From NCBI RefSeq assembly GCF_014637795.1, contig NZ_BMFD01000004.1:323193-387192 (forward strand): DNA of 64,000 bases, in the 5' to 3' direction. The DNA is from Belliella aquatica. GTDB lineage: Bacteria; Bacteroidota; Bacteroidia; Cytophagales; Cyclobacteriaceae. The position numbers and the translations under genes were made by a program. Under the pieces are notes generated by a model. It was not told the DNA's origin. It saw only the letters and a list, made by a program, of their open reading frames with translations, and ran no database searches. Shown here piece by piece: positions 7,997 to 16,534 of the stretch; position 1 is the stretch's first letter; each line of letters starts with the position of its first letter.

Positions 7997-8055
7997 AAAG
8001 GCTGTCTATATATCTTCGTTGGTATTCTAACTAGCAAAGATTTTAGACGGCCTTT
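7997..8055 (+). terminator. Attenuator-like hairpin between the two tube genes
   Basis: AAAGGCTGTCTA (7997-8008) pairs with TAGACGGCCTTT (8044-8055) through 12 positions with one G-U, followed by a run of six T. The loop is 35 bases. It lies after the main tube gene and before the second tube gene inside an otherwise continuous operon, so it is likely to stop part of the transcripts or protect the 3' end of the sheath-tube message. This would lower expression of the baseplate genes downstream. Confidence 0.7.
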
Positions 8056-8078
8056 TTTAAATTAGATAAATTGATAAA

Positions 8079-8549
8079 ATGGCAGACAAGCCGAAATACA
8101 TAGATCCGCCTGTAGCTTATAACTTCGCCGTAGCATTTGGCTCAACCAAATATACTCCACTTGAAGATACTTACTTTAGTGAAATTTCTGGAATTGCTGC
8201 GGAGTTAGAAGTAGAAGAAAAAATGGAAGGAGGACTAAATGATTGGGTTTATCATCTTCCAAAAAAAGTAAAAAGAAGTAGAATAACGCTTAAAAGGGGT
8301 TTAGGTTCCATTAATTCTGAATTGATCAAATGGTGCTTTAAGAGCATTCAGTTTGAGAAGACGCAAATCAGTCCAAAGCAGATGATTATCTCCTTACTCG
8401 ATAAAAACCCTAAAGAACCAAGAATGGTTTGGGCTTTCTATAATGTGATTCCAGTGAAATGGTCTATGGGAGATTTTAATGCAAAAGAGTCAACTGTTGC
8501 TATAGAATCTATTGAAATGGCTTTTTCAAGTATGGAAATTTTAAAATAG
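8079..8549 (+). CDS. Second CIS tube protein (tube initiator, Afp5/Pvc5-like)
   Basis: 156 residues of the same gp19-like fold as the gene before it but clearly diverged: 'DPPVAYNFAVAFGSTKYTPL', 'YFSEISGIAAELEVEEKMEG', 'RITLKRGLGSINSELIKW', 'RMVWAFYNVIPVKWSMGDFN'. In Afp and PVC particles a diverged tube homologue (Afp5/Pvc5) forms the first ring joining the hub to the main tube. Position, immediately before the DUF5908 and LysM genes, matches that role. Downstream of the hairpin, it is expected at lower copy number. Confidence 0.88.
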   Translation: MADKPKYIDPPVAYNFAVAFGSTKYTPLEDTYFSEISGIAAELEVEEKMEGGLNDWVYHLPKKVKRSRITLKRGLGSINSELIKWCFKSIQFEKTQISPKQMIISLLDKNPKEPRMVWAFYNVIPVKWSMGDFNAKESTVAIESIEMAFSSMEILK

Positions 8550-8554
8550 TAGGA

Positions 8555-8749
8555 ATGGCAATTCATATTAAAGAATTAATTATTCGTGCGATTTGTAGTG
8601 ATCAAAAAGATCAAAATGTAACTCAAGCTCCTTTAAAACAAAATAAAGAAGGGGCTGCTGAAAAACTAACTTATGCACAAAGAAAGCAAATTATTGATGA
8701 TTGTACAGCTGAGGTGCTACATAGACTAAAAAGTATGAATGATTTATAA
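8555..8749 (+). CDS. DUF5908 small CIS protein (Afp6/Pvc6 position)
   Basis: 64 residues starting MAIHIKELIIRAIC, the conserved start of DUF5908 proteins, with a C-terminal helix 'RKQIIDDCTAEVLHRLKS'. Members of this family sit between the tube-initiator and LysM baseplate genes in Bacteroidetes CIS loci. Their exact function is not established. The stop overlaps the next start codon by one base, implying translational coupling. Confidence 0.8.
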   Translation: MAIHIKELIIRAICSDQKDQNVTQAPLKQNKEGAAEKLTYAQRKQIIDDCTAEVLHRLKSMNDL

Positions 8750-9462
8750 TGAGTAAAGGTGCATCAAGACTAAAATTAAAAGCTTACGAAAAATTCGGAA
8801 ATGGTACAGCCAGTTCACCATTAAGTGGTGGCCTGTATACATTACAAATGAACCCTGAACAAATTAATGTAGGTTTTGATCTTAATAAAACAGTTGAAGA
8901 TGATGATGAACCTGCCTCAGCAGCAGGAATGCCCGTAAGTGATAAAAATAAAGTTTATAGCAGACAAAAAATCAGCCTTGAATTTATGGTTGACAATTCT
9001 GGTGCTATCCCCAATACTCCTGATGGACTTTCCTCGGAAAGTGCGGGAAAATCAATTAAAGATTCAATTGATTTATTAAAAAAAGTTACAATTAAACCTA
9101 CTAGAGCCTCTCATAGACCCCCTTTCGTGGAGTTGGAATGGGGAACTCTCCACCTAATTGGAAAAATCAATGATTTTAGTGTAAAATATACACTATTCAA
9201 TTCTGCGGGGGATCCTATTAGAGCAATTGTCAACTTGAGTTTAATAGAAGAAGTGGATGAAAAAGTTATCAGTAGGGAATTTCAAAGTCCAGATATCACC
9301 CGAATTATTACGGTTAAAGATGGTGATGTGCTCAGTTCTTTGTGTGAATCTTTTTACGATGATTCTAAGTATTATTTAAAAGTTGCTGCTTTCAACAACC
9401 TTCCTTCTTTTAGAAAATTAAAAATTGGATCTAAATTGGAGTTTCCTCCTTTAGAAAAATAG
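8749..9462 (+). CDS. CIS baseplate hub/tube-adaptor protein with LysM domain (Afp7/Pvc7-like)
   Basis: 237 residues with two parts. The N-terminal domain (about 1-165) is of the CIS tube-protein N-terminal type: 'YTLQMNPEQINVGFDLNKTV', 'SRQKISLEFMVDNSGAIP', 'PPFVELEWGTLHLIGKINDF'. The C-terminal part is a LysM domain (RIITVKDGDVLSSLCESFY, LKVAAFNNLPSFRKLKIGSK). In T4-like terms it corresponds to gp53/gp48-like hub parts that clamp the wedges to the central spike. The LysM here is internal to the particle and need not bind peptidoglycan. Confidence 0.9.
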   Translation: MSKGASRLKLKAYEKFGNGTASSPLSGGLYTLQMNPEQINVGFDLNKTVEDDDEPASAAGMPVSDKNKVYSRQKISLEFMVDNSGAIPNTPDGLSSESAGKSIKDSIDLLKKVTIKPTRASHRPPFVELEWGTLHLIGKINDFSVKYTLFNSAGDPIRAIVNLSLIEEVDEKVISREFQSPDITRIITVKDGDVLSSLCESFYDDSKYYLKVAAFNNLPSFRKLKIGSKLEFPPLEK

Positions 9463-9468
9463 CCCCAT

Positions 9469-11268
9469 ATGTCTGGAAAATCACCAAATGATTCTTTACA
9501 ATTACCGATTTCTTTTGAAATAAAGATAGGAGGTAAACCTTTGTCTAAAGAGTTGGTGGTTATGAAGATTTTTGTAAAATCTGAAGTGAATAAAATAGCC
9601 AGGGCTTCAATTTCAATTTTAGGGGGTAACTCTTACGAAAATGCATTTTTGGAAAGTGAAAATGTAGACTTTGAACCAGGTAAAGAAATTGAAATCGCTT
9701 TAGGTTATTCAGAAAAGAATACTCAAGTTTTTTCTGGAATTATAGTTAAACACAAATTAGATATCGGGCAGGGATACTTAAACTATGCGTCTCGAAGTTT
9801 GGTGGTTTTAGAGGCTGCTGATAAGGCCATTAAGCTAACAGTTGAAAAGTCATCAGAACTCTACGAAAAGAAAAAAGATAGTGATATCATCAATACTATC
9901 CTTTCAAGTGGAGGCATGCTGAAAAATGTAGAGGCTACGAAATTACAGCATGATTTTATTTCTCGATATGAAAGCACAGATTGGGAATTTATATTGAATA
10001 GAGCTAAAGCAAATGGAATGCTTGTTTTTAATGGTCTCAATAAAGTTATGATATCAACGCCCAAGGTTTCGGGGACAGAGAAAGCTGTATTGATTTATGG
10101 AAAGGATGCTTATAGTTTCCATGCTGAATTGAATGGATCAAGTCAATTTCAGCAACTTGAAGCCGTTAATTATGATGTTTTTAATGAATCTGAAGTTAAA
10201 CAAAATGCCTCCGAACCTTCTCAATTAGATAAACCTGGCAGTATTGATGGTAAAAAATTAGGTAAAATAACTGCTCCAACTAGCTTGAAATGGCATGTGC
10301 CAGTCCCAATTCAATCACAAGAATTAAAATCTATCGCTGATGCGGTATTGATCAATGCAAGATTGAAAAGAATAGTTGGTGAAATAAGTTTTAGGGGGAT
10401 GACGGATGTAACTTTAGGTGATCTGATGAAGTTTGAGGGATTTGGAAAGCTTTTTAATGGTTTGGTTTATGTAACAGGAGTGGAGCATAGAATTGAAAAT
10501 GGAGAGTTTTTATCTCGAATTTCTTTTGGTTTGAAAGATGAATGGATGAATCAAATTCAATCTCCTACACCTTTTCTTGTAAAGTCTATTTCTGGTTTAC
10601 ATGTTGGAATAGTTAAAAAAATTGATGGTGATCCGGATAAAAAGAACAGAATCAAGGTGATGATTCCGAGTTTAAAGAACACAGGTGAAGGATTGTGGGC
10701 CATGCTAGGTCATGCGTATGCCGGAAATAGTTATGGCTCTTTTTTTATACCAGAACTTAATTCTGAGGTTATCATAGGTTTTTTAGGAGATGATCCAAGA
10801 TTTCCTGTTGTTCTGGGTTCACTTTACAGCAAAATTAATAAAGCTAAAGAAACATTTACTAAAGAAAATAACATCAAATCAATTCTAACTAAAGGAGGAA
10901 TAAGGGTGGAGTTTGATGATAAGGATAAGGCTTACAAGATATCAACACCCGGTAAAAATTCTATTCTTGTCTCTGATAAAAGTAAGGGGGTTGAAATTGA
11001 AGATCAAAATGGAAATATCATTCTGACTTCAAGTAAAGGCATTAGTATCACCTCAAAAAAGGATATTATTTTATCATCTTCGGGTAAAATTGAATTAAAG
11101 GGCAACAAAGGGGTATCGGTTTCTTCTTCTGCTGGGGATGTTCAAATCGAAGGGAAAAATCTAAGTGCTAAAGCCAAAGCCAAGGTTGAATTGAGCGGTA
11201 GTTCTGGAGCTGATATCAAATCTTCAGGAGTTGTGAATATTAAAGGTTCAATGATTAATGTAAACTGA
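9469..11268 (+). CDS. VgrG-like central spike protein (Afp8/Pvc8-like)
   Basis: 599 residues. The first about 370 residues are gp27-like ('FEIKIGGKPLSKELVVMKIF', 'FSGIIVKHKLDIGQGYL', 'WEFILNRAKANGMLVFNGLN'). An OB-fold follows at about 375-460 ('GLHVGIVKKIDGDPDKKNRI', 'PELNSEVIIGFLGDDPRFPV'). The end is a repetitive beta-helix (SKGISITSKKDIILSSSG, VSVSSSAGDVQIEGK), the trimeric needle. It forms the membrane-piercing tip below the tube and carries the PAAR-type cap. No extra effector domain is fused. The next start codon overlaps the stop, but the following ORF looks spurious. Confidence 0.95.
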   Translation: MSGKSPNDSLQLPISFEIKIGGKPLSKELVVMKIFVKSEVNKIARASISILGGNSYENAFLESENVDFEPGKEIEIALGYSEKNTQVFSGIIVKHKLDIGQGYLNYASRSLVVLEAADKAIKLTVEKSSELYEKKKDSDIINTILSSGGMLKNVEATKLQHDFISRYESTDWEFILNRAKANGMLVFNGLNKVMISTPKVSGTEKAVLIYGKDAYSFHAELNGSSQFQQLEAVNYDVFNESEVKQNASEPSQLDKPGSIDGKKLGKITAPTSLKWHVPVPIQSQELKSIADAVLINARLKRIVGEISFRGMTDVTLGDLMKFEGFGKLFNGLVYVTGVEHRIENGEFLSRISFGLKDEWMNQIQSPTPFLVKSISGLHVGIVKKIDGDPDKKNRIKVMIPSLKNTGEGLWAMLGHAYAGNSYGSFFIPELNSEVIIGFLGDDPRFPVVLGSLYSKINKAKETFTKENNIKSILTKGGIRVEFDDKDKAYKISTPGKNSILVSDKSKGVEIEDQNGNIILTSSKGISITSKKDIILSSSGKIELKGNKGVSVSSSAGDVQIEGKNLSAKAKAKVELSGSSGADIKSSGVVNIKGSMINVN

Positions 11269-11588
11269 TGGATATGGAAAAACAGGGAGTTAGTTTATTC
11301 TCTTTTAATCATTTTGGTTTCATGAATACTCAGGGGATGGATGTAGCCACAATCCTTATTTTTTCATACAATAGGGGAATAAATGGTTTTTCTTTGACTT
11401 TATCTATTTCAGGGAATGCTGTCCAATGCTTGATTTTGGCCATGAATTCATTTTTCATATACTCAATAGCACTCAAAAAGACCTAAAAATGAATATGCTT
11501 AAAGACGAATTATCAATAAGTAAAGATCATTTTGGAGGTTAAGCGATAAAAATGGTTTCTAATAATGTTATGATGAAAATAAGAAGAG
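11269..11588. other. Gap where a spike-tip (PAAR) gene would be expected
   Basis: 320 bases between the VgrG-like and gp25-like genes. A plus-strand ORF (11268-11486, 72 codons, start overlapping the previous stop) has no family likeness and no PAAR or DUF4280 motif. On the minus strand an open frame from about 11480 to 11330 reads more like protein (AIEYMKNEFMAKIKHWTAFP and on) but has no clear start and is not recognised. This may be debris from a lost gene or insertion. Nothing here can be supported as a working gene. Confidence 0.4.
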
Positions 11589-12005
11589 ATGGCAGAAGAA
11601 AAGAGTTTTTTAGGTAGAGGTTGGGGATTTCCAGTTACTTTTAATAGTGAGCTTGGAAAGGTTAATATGGTGAGCGATGCTTTGGATATCAAACAAAGTT
11701 TGGAGATCTATTTGAATACAAAGAGGGGAGAAAGGCTTCTTCGATTAAATTATGGAACTGTCCTGCAAGATCATGTTTATGATATGGCGGGGACGGATAA
11801 CTTAAATTACCTCTGTGAAAGGCTGAAAAATGATCTCAGAATTTATGAACCAAGAATAATGGTACATCATGTGGATGTTGATGATGATAGAATCAATGAA
11901 GGCTTAGTTCACTTTAAAGTAGAATATGAAATACAAGCGTCAAATGTACGTGACAATATAGTTTATCCTTTTTACATCCTTGAAGGTACCAACATACCTG
12001 AATAA
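11589..12005 (+). CDS. Baseplate wedge protein, gp25-like (Afp9/Pvc9)
   Basis: 138 residues of the GPW/gp25 family. Seen are 'LGRGWGFPVTFN', the helix-turn 'DIKQSLEIYLNTKRGERLLR' with the conserved GER motif, 'LNYGTVLQDHVYDM', and 'LKNDLRIYEPRIMVHHVDVD'. gp25 proteins join the wedge proteins to the hub and seed the first sheath ring. The gene directly precedes the J-type baseplate gene and its end overlaps possible alternative starts of that gene. Confidence 0.93.
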   Translation: MAEEKSFLGRGWGFPVTFNSELGKVNMVSDALDIKQSLEIYLNTKRGERLLRLNYGTVLQDHVYDMAGTDNLNYLCERLKNDLRIYEPRIMVHHVDVDDDRINEGLVHFKVEYEIQASNVRDNIVYPFYILEGTNIPE

Positions 12006-12045
12006 TAATTTGAATCATCAAGTAAACTTTGTTCGAGATATAAAC

Positions 12046-15000
12046 ATGAAAGTCAACTCAAATCCTTTAGATACGCGCTATTTTCTGCCCGATGAACGGA
12101 CTTTAAGTGATTTTTTGAAATTTATAAATAGACTTTCAAAAGAAATTAAATTTTTTGATGATCAGCTTAACCACAAAGGTGATTGGAGCAAGTTTTTTAT
12201 TTCAGACGAACTTTTTCTGCTTGCTGAAATTGAAAGCTTCGATATCAAATCTGCGGAAAGAGAAAAAACAGAAACGCTTCTTAATTTTGAGAAAAGTGAA
12301 AATGATCAAGAAAAAGCAATTTTAATCACTCGTATTTTTGATCAAATAAAATTCATGCTTAAAACTATTGATGACTGGTATCTGCTTGCATCAAAATACA
12401 ATAAGCAAAGGGAAAGTAGCACATTAGAAACGGAACTAGTAGCCGCTATTAATTACAGGTGTAAGCAAGTATATTTTCAAGTCTTATTGCTTTCTAAAGA
12501 GCTACAAGAACTTGGCAGTCCTTTAATCCTTCCTGTGGATGACCTGCAGTTAAATAAACTTTGGTCTGGTCAAGATCAGGCTCTGAATAGGCCTGGAGCA
12601 GGATGGGGAGCAGAAATTTTAGAATTAAATTATGTTTTGAAGCAGCTGCTTCTCTTACATCGCCCTGTTCTAAAAACGATTGTTAATTTAGTTGAAAGGT
12701 CGAAACAGCTGATCCATGTGAATTTGTCACAAAAAGATGATCATGAGCCTCATGTTGGTCTTCTTTTAACTTTTTTTGAATTGTTTAAAAAACTTCAAGA
12801 TGAGATCAATACTGTTCCGGATAGATTGATGTCATATTACTTCGAGGAAATCTTGGGACAAAGAATACTGGATCAAGTGCCTGATACCATACTTTGCTAT
12901 GCTAGAGTGGATCCTGATGCTGAGGAAATTTTTATTCCGAAGGACGTTAAGGTATTAGCTGGACAAAATCAAGATGGACAAGATATTAAATATGAACTTG
13001 AAGACAACTTAAGAGTTTCTAACATCTCACTGAATAACCTTTTCACGCTCTTCATTTCGAGAAATAAATTAATAGACCCTGGTTCTGCTTTCCAAACTGT
13101 CAATGGAATTTATTCTAAGAATATCAATCCAAATGAACTTATTGAACCATTTTTAGCACTTGGTGAAGAACAGCGGTTTTTAAGTAATGAATCCAAAACA
13201 ATGAAGGAAGTGGAAATTGGTTTTTCCATTTCTTCACCAACATTAAGACTTCAGGGAGGATCGCGCTCTGTTAAAATTGATTTTCTCTTCGAGAAGGAAA
13301 GCTTCCAATATTTTTTAGCCATGCTGATGTCTGTCTCTAAAACACGGAATCAATTACCCGAGGAGATATTTCATCAAATCTTCTTGGGATCACTGAATCT
13401 TACTTATTCAAGTCCTACTGGGTGGACTGAAATTAAAAATTATGAGGTCATTCCACCACTAGATTGGAATCAAGATGGTTTTCAACTTTCATTTACCTTG
13501 GGACCTTCTTATCCTTCGATGAGTCCATATGTAGAAGAAGTTCATCAGGATAATCTGTCACTCAAACAGCCTGTGTTGAAAGTCCTTCTTCAAAATCAAA
13601 GTGTATTTCATCCTTATTCTTTCTTACAATTTTTAGAATTGGAACAAATAAAGATTTTAGTAGATGTTCAGCAATTAAAGACTTTAAATCTTTTCAGTAG
13701 CTATGGGCCTCTAGACCAATCAATACCATTTGATTTATTTGGCCCTACACCGAAGGTGGGTAGCTATTTGCTTGTTGGAAATGATGAGATTTTTAGTAAA
13801 GATTTGGAAACCTTGAAAATTGGATGGACGCATCATGGCCTTCCTTTGGAAGGGGATATGAAGGCTTACTTCAAGGGTTATCCTTATGGAATACAAAATG
13901 AAAGCTTCAAAATGAAAATTCAGGCTTTGTCGGACTATAGATTTATGCCAAAAGATCATAAGAATGCTATTTCAGTAAACTTGTTTGAAGAAAATAATGG
14001 GAATGTTTCTGATAAAAGGCTTATTGAGCTTTTCGACCTTTCAAAATTAGAGATCATTCCCCAGTATGATTTTTCTTTTGAAGGGGATGCTGATTTTTCA
14101 GTAGACCAAATGACAGGGTTTTTAAAAATAGAACTAATAGCTCCTTCAATAGGATTTGGTTTTGATGTTTATGCGGATGTCTATAATAAAAGTTTAACTC
14201 AATCTACTAATAAGCAGATTGATAAGCCTAAATCTGGATTTTCTTTTGAGGCTCCTGAAGAACCTTTCTCTCCGATGGCTAAGGATTTTTTTATTGATTA
14301 TAGTGCTTTATCGGAAATTAATTTTATGGGATCAAGATCCTTTGTCAACATTGCTGATAAACAGGAAAATTTTATTCAGATTCATCCATTTGGCAAAAAG
14401 TTTTTACTCAAGAATGGTTTAGTTTTCGATAAGGGCTTACTGCCTTTTTTCGAACTTCAGGGTGCTTTATTTCTTGGTTTTAATGCTAAAAAATTCCCTG
14501 ATGAATTAAGTGTTTTGTTTAAAATAGGGAAAAATGAAAATTGGTTTCATGGAGAAGCTCCCAAGCTTGATTGGTTTTATTTAGCCCACGACATTTGGAA
14601 ACCATTTAAAATAGAGGATGTTTTGTTTGATGGAACATATGGTCTTACTAGATCGGGTATAATCTCTTTTAAGGGTCCAAAGGATATTAGTTTGGATAAT
14701 TTGGTGATGCCTAAGGATTGTTATTGGATCTGCTGTAGGACGAAGGATAATTCGGAAATAGCAAGTTTAATTTCAGGCATTTATTTGAATGCATTCTCCG
14801 CGAAAGCCATATTGGAGGAAGATAAAATTCATCAGCCTGTTTTACCAGCTTTTCAGGTGCAATCTTTTGAACCGCAAGTCCAAGGGGTTTTAGAAATAAT
14901 TCAACCTATTGCTTCTGAAGGAGGAAAAGCTGAAGAAAGTAAATTGGCCTTTTATAAAAGAGTGAGTGATAGCCTTAAGCATAAGTTTCGAGCAGTTACC

Positions 15001-15765
15001 AAATGGGATATTGAAAGTATGTTGCTTCAAGAATTTGATTGGCTTGGATTTGTCAAAGTCTTTGGCAATTTTGGTTTTGAAGGTTTTGTGGATGTTGGAT
15101 CAATTGTAGTTGTTGGAGTTCCGAAAATAGAAGAAAAACAGCGCTTTTACCTCCCAAAAATGAATCCTGGCCAAATCAAAGACTTAGAAACTTATCTTGG
15201 GAAAATAGTGAATCCATTTGCTACATTCAAGGTTATCAATCCACAATACGAGTACTTATTGATCAAGGGTAAAATAAAATTTAATTCATTAGATACAGGC
15301 CTATTATTTAAGAAGCTCTATCAAGAGTTGTTGGAAAAAACTTGCCCCTGGTTTTACCAAGATTTGTCCTTGGTATTTACCTACAGAGATGCCAAGCGAT
15401 CCCAAATTCTAAATTTGATAACAAATAGATCTTATGTGAAGTTTTTTACCAGTTTCTCTCTGGTACATATGTACCAAAATGAAAATGGAGAGTTCTCTTT
15501 TGTAGATGGTGCCTTGATAGAAGATGGTATGGAGAAAGTAGATATCGGTAAACCTTGGTCAATTTTGGTTCCTTATCCATTGAAAAGAATTGAATTGATA
15601 GAGGAAGAAAAATACATGACTCCGGAACCTTTTGATTTTGAAGATTTAGTACTTGGTGAAAATCTGATTATCACTTCTGGAAATATTGATTCTACTATTG
15701 AGCCCTCTGTAAAACTTGAAGAAGTTGAGGATGAAGAGATTTATCATTTTAACTTTAATATTTAG
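12046..15765 (+). CDS. Baseplate wedge protein, J-like (Afp11/Pvc11)
   Basis: About 1239 residues from the ATG at 12046. TTG codons at 12010 and 11980 are alternatives, and the segment FVRDINMKVNSNPLDTRYFL resembles family N-termini, so the true start could be upstream. Near the N-terminus 'FLPDERTLSDFLKFINRLSK' is typical of Pvc11-like wedge proteins. The C-terminal third has the baseplate-J pattern: 'KAEESKLAFYKRVSDSLKHK', 'FRAVTKWDIESMLLQEF', 'VVVGVPKIEEKQRFYLPKMN' and 'YLGKIVNPFATFKVINPQYE'. With the 16535-19321 product it should form the wedges that trigger sheath contraction. Confidence 0.88.
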   Translation: MKVNSNPLDTRYFLPDERTLSDFLKFINRLSKEIKFFDDQLNHKGDWSKFFISDELFLLAEIESFDIKSAEREKTETLLNFEKSENDQEKAILITRIFDQIKFMLKTIDDWYLLASKYNKQRESSTLETELVAAINYRCKQVYFQVLLLSKELQELGSPLILPVDDLQLNKLWSGQDQALNRPGAGWGAEILELNYVLKQLLLLHRPVLKTIVNLVERSKQLIHVNLSQKDDHEPHVGLLLTFFELFKKLQDEINTVPDRLMSYYFEEILGQRILDQVPDTILCYARVDPDAEEIFIPKDVKVLAGQNQDGQDIKYELEDNLRVSNISLNNLFTLFISRNKLIDPGSAFQTVNGIYSKNINPNELIEPFLALGEEQRFLSNESKTMKEVEIGFSISSPTLRLQGGSRSVKIDFLFEKESFQYFLAMLMSVSKTRNQLPEEIFHQIFLGSLNLTYSSPTGWTEIKNYEVIPPLDWNQDGFQLSFTLGPSYPSMSPYVEEVHQDNLSLKQPVLKVLLQNQSVFHPYSFLQFLELEQIKILVDVQQLKTLNLFSSYGPLDQSIPFDLFGPTPKVGSYLLVGNDEIFSKDLETLKIGWTHHGLPLEGDMKAYFKGYPYGIQNESFKMKIQALSDYRFMPKDHKNAISVNLFEENNGNVSDKRLIELFDLSKLEIIPQYDFSFEGDADFSVDQMTGFLKIELIAPSIGFGFDVYADVYNKSLTQSTNKQIDKPKSGFSFEAPEEPFSPMAKDFFIDYSALSEINFMGSRSFVNIADKQENFIQIHPFGKKFLLKNGLVFDKGLLPFFELQGALFLGFNAKKFPDELSVLFKIGKNENWFHGEAPKLDWFYLAHDIWKPFKIEDVLFDGTYGLTRSGIISFKGPKDISLDNLVMPKDCYWICCRTKDNSEIASLISGIYLNAFSAKAILEEDKIHQPVLPAFQVQSFEPQVQGVLEIIQPIASEGGKAEESKLAFYKRVSDSLKHKFRAVTKWDIESMLLQEFDWLGFVKVFGNFGFEGFVDVGSIVVVGVPKIEEKQRFYLPKMNPGQIKDLETYLGKIVNPFATFKVINPQYEYLLIKGKIKFNSLDTGLLFKKLYQELLEKTCPWFYQDLSLVFTYRDAKRSQILNLITNRSYVKFFTSFSLVHMYQNENGEFSFVDGALIEDGMEKVDIGKPWSILVPYPLKRIELIEEEKYMTPEPFDFEDLVLGENLIITSGNIDSTIEPSVKLEEVEDEEIYHFNFNI

Positions 15766-15767
15766 CT

Positions 15768-16505
15768 ATGACATTATTAAATAGACAATCTTTATTGAAT
15801 TATTTTAAAAAAGGAACTGCTCCTTCTGAAAGGCACTTTGCTGATTTGATAGAATCTACCGTCAATATTGTTGATGATGGAATATCTCGAGAAGGAGAGA
15901 ATGGGTTTAGAATTACACCAATAGGTAACTCTAACAAGTTGATTTCTTTCTATAAAAATTTCAAACAAATAAAGCCAGAATGGAGCATCAATTTAGATAA
16001 GGAGAAAGTAAATGGTTTGAGCTTTCAACAGGAAGGGGAAGTACCTTTATTGGTCCTAAAAAGTGGTGGCCAGGTGGGCGTGGGTGTGGATAATCCTAAA
16101 ACCAAGTTAGAGGTAAATGGAATAGTTACTTCTAAAGGTAGAATTGGATCTCTTTATAGTGGTCAAGTTCCAGGTGATGGAAAGTGGTATGATGTCATTG
16201 ATAAAATCAAAGAACCCTGTGCTTTCGAATTGATGTTTCGGATTGATGGAGCACAAGGCAGTGGACGGTACGCATTGGCTCATGTAATTGCAGTAAATAC
16301 ATTTGGTGGTAAAGCATCCAATGGCGCAATTAACAAAACAGGCGCTTATTATGGGAGTTTTTTCAATAGGCTTAAGTTTCGATGGACTGGGGATTTATAC
16401 GACTATGCACTGCAAGTCAAAACAGCAAGGCATTATGGATTAGATCCCAAAACAGGGGAACCTTACCCAATTCGTTTCAATGCGAGTGACTTGCTCCCTT
16501 TTTAA
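15768..16505 (+). CDS. Fibre/adhesin-like CIS protein
   Basis: 245 residues. The N-terminus 'LLNYFKKGTAPSERHFADLI' is a pattern I associate with Bacteroidetes CIS proteins and probably docks to the baseplate. Residues about 90-125 (SGGQVGVGVDNPKTKLEVNG) show the 'GVG..NP..KLEVNG' signature found before receptor-binding heads of tail-fibre-like proteins in Bacteroidetes. The C-terminal 120 residues (KWYDVIDKIKEPCAFELMFR and on) form a compact Gly-rich domain of unknown fold. It lies between the two wedge genes with 2- and 29-base gaps. Role in target recognition is inferred; a minor baseplate part is the alternative. Confidence 0.65.
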   Translation: MTLLNRQSLLNYFKKGTAPSERHFADLIESTVNIVDDGISREGENGFRITPIGNSNKLISFYKNFKQIKPEWSINLDKEKVNGLSFQQEGEVPLLVLKSGGQVGVGVDNPKTKLEVNGIVTSKGRIGSLYSGQVPGDGKWYDVIDKIKEPCAFELMFRIDGAQGSGRYALAHVIAVNTFGGKASNGAINKTGAYYGSFFNRLKFRWTGDLYDYALQVKTARHYGLDPKTGEPYPIRFNASDLLPF

Positions 16506-16534
16506 CTCTTTAATTTCTTAACTCCTTTATATCC

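Noticed and set aside
11268-11486. 72-codon plus-strand ORF starting on the VgrG-like stop codon
   Set aside because: No family pattern, no PAAR motif, unusual composition, and the opposite strand looks equally or more coding-like. Described as a gap instead of a gene.
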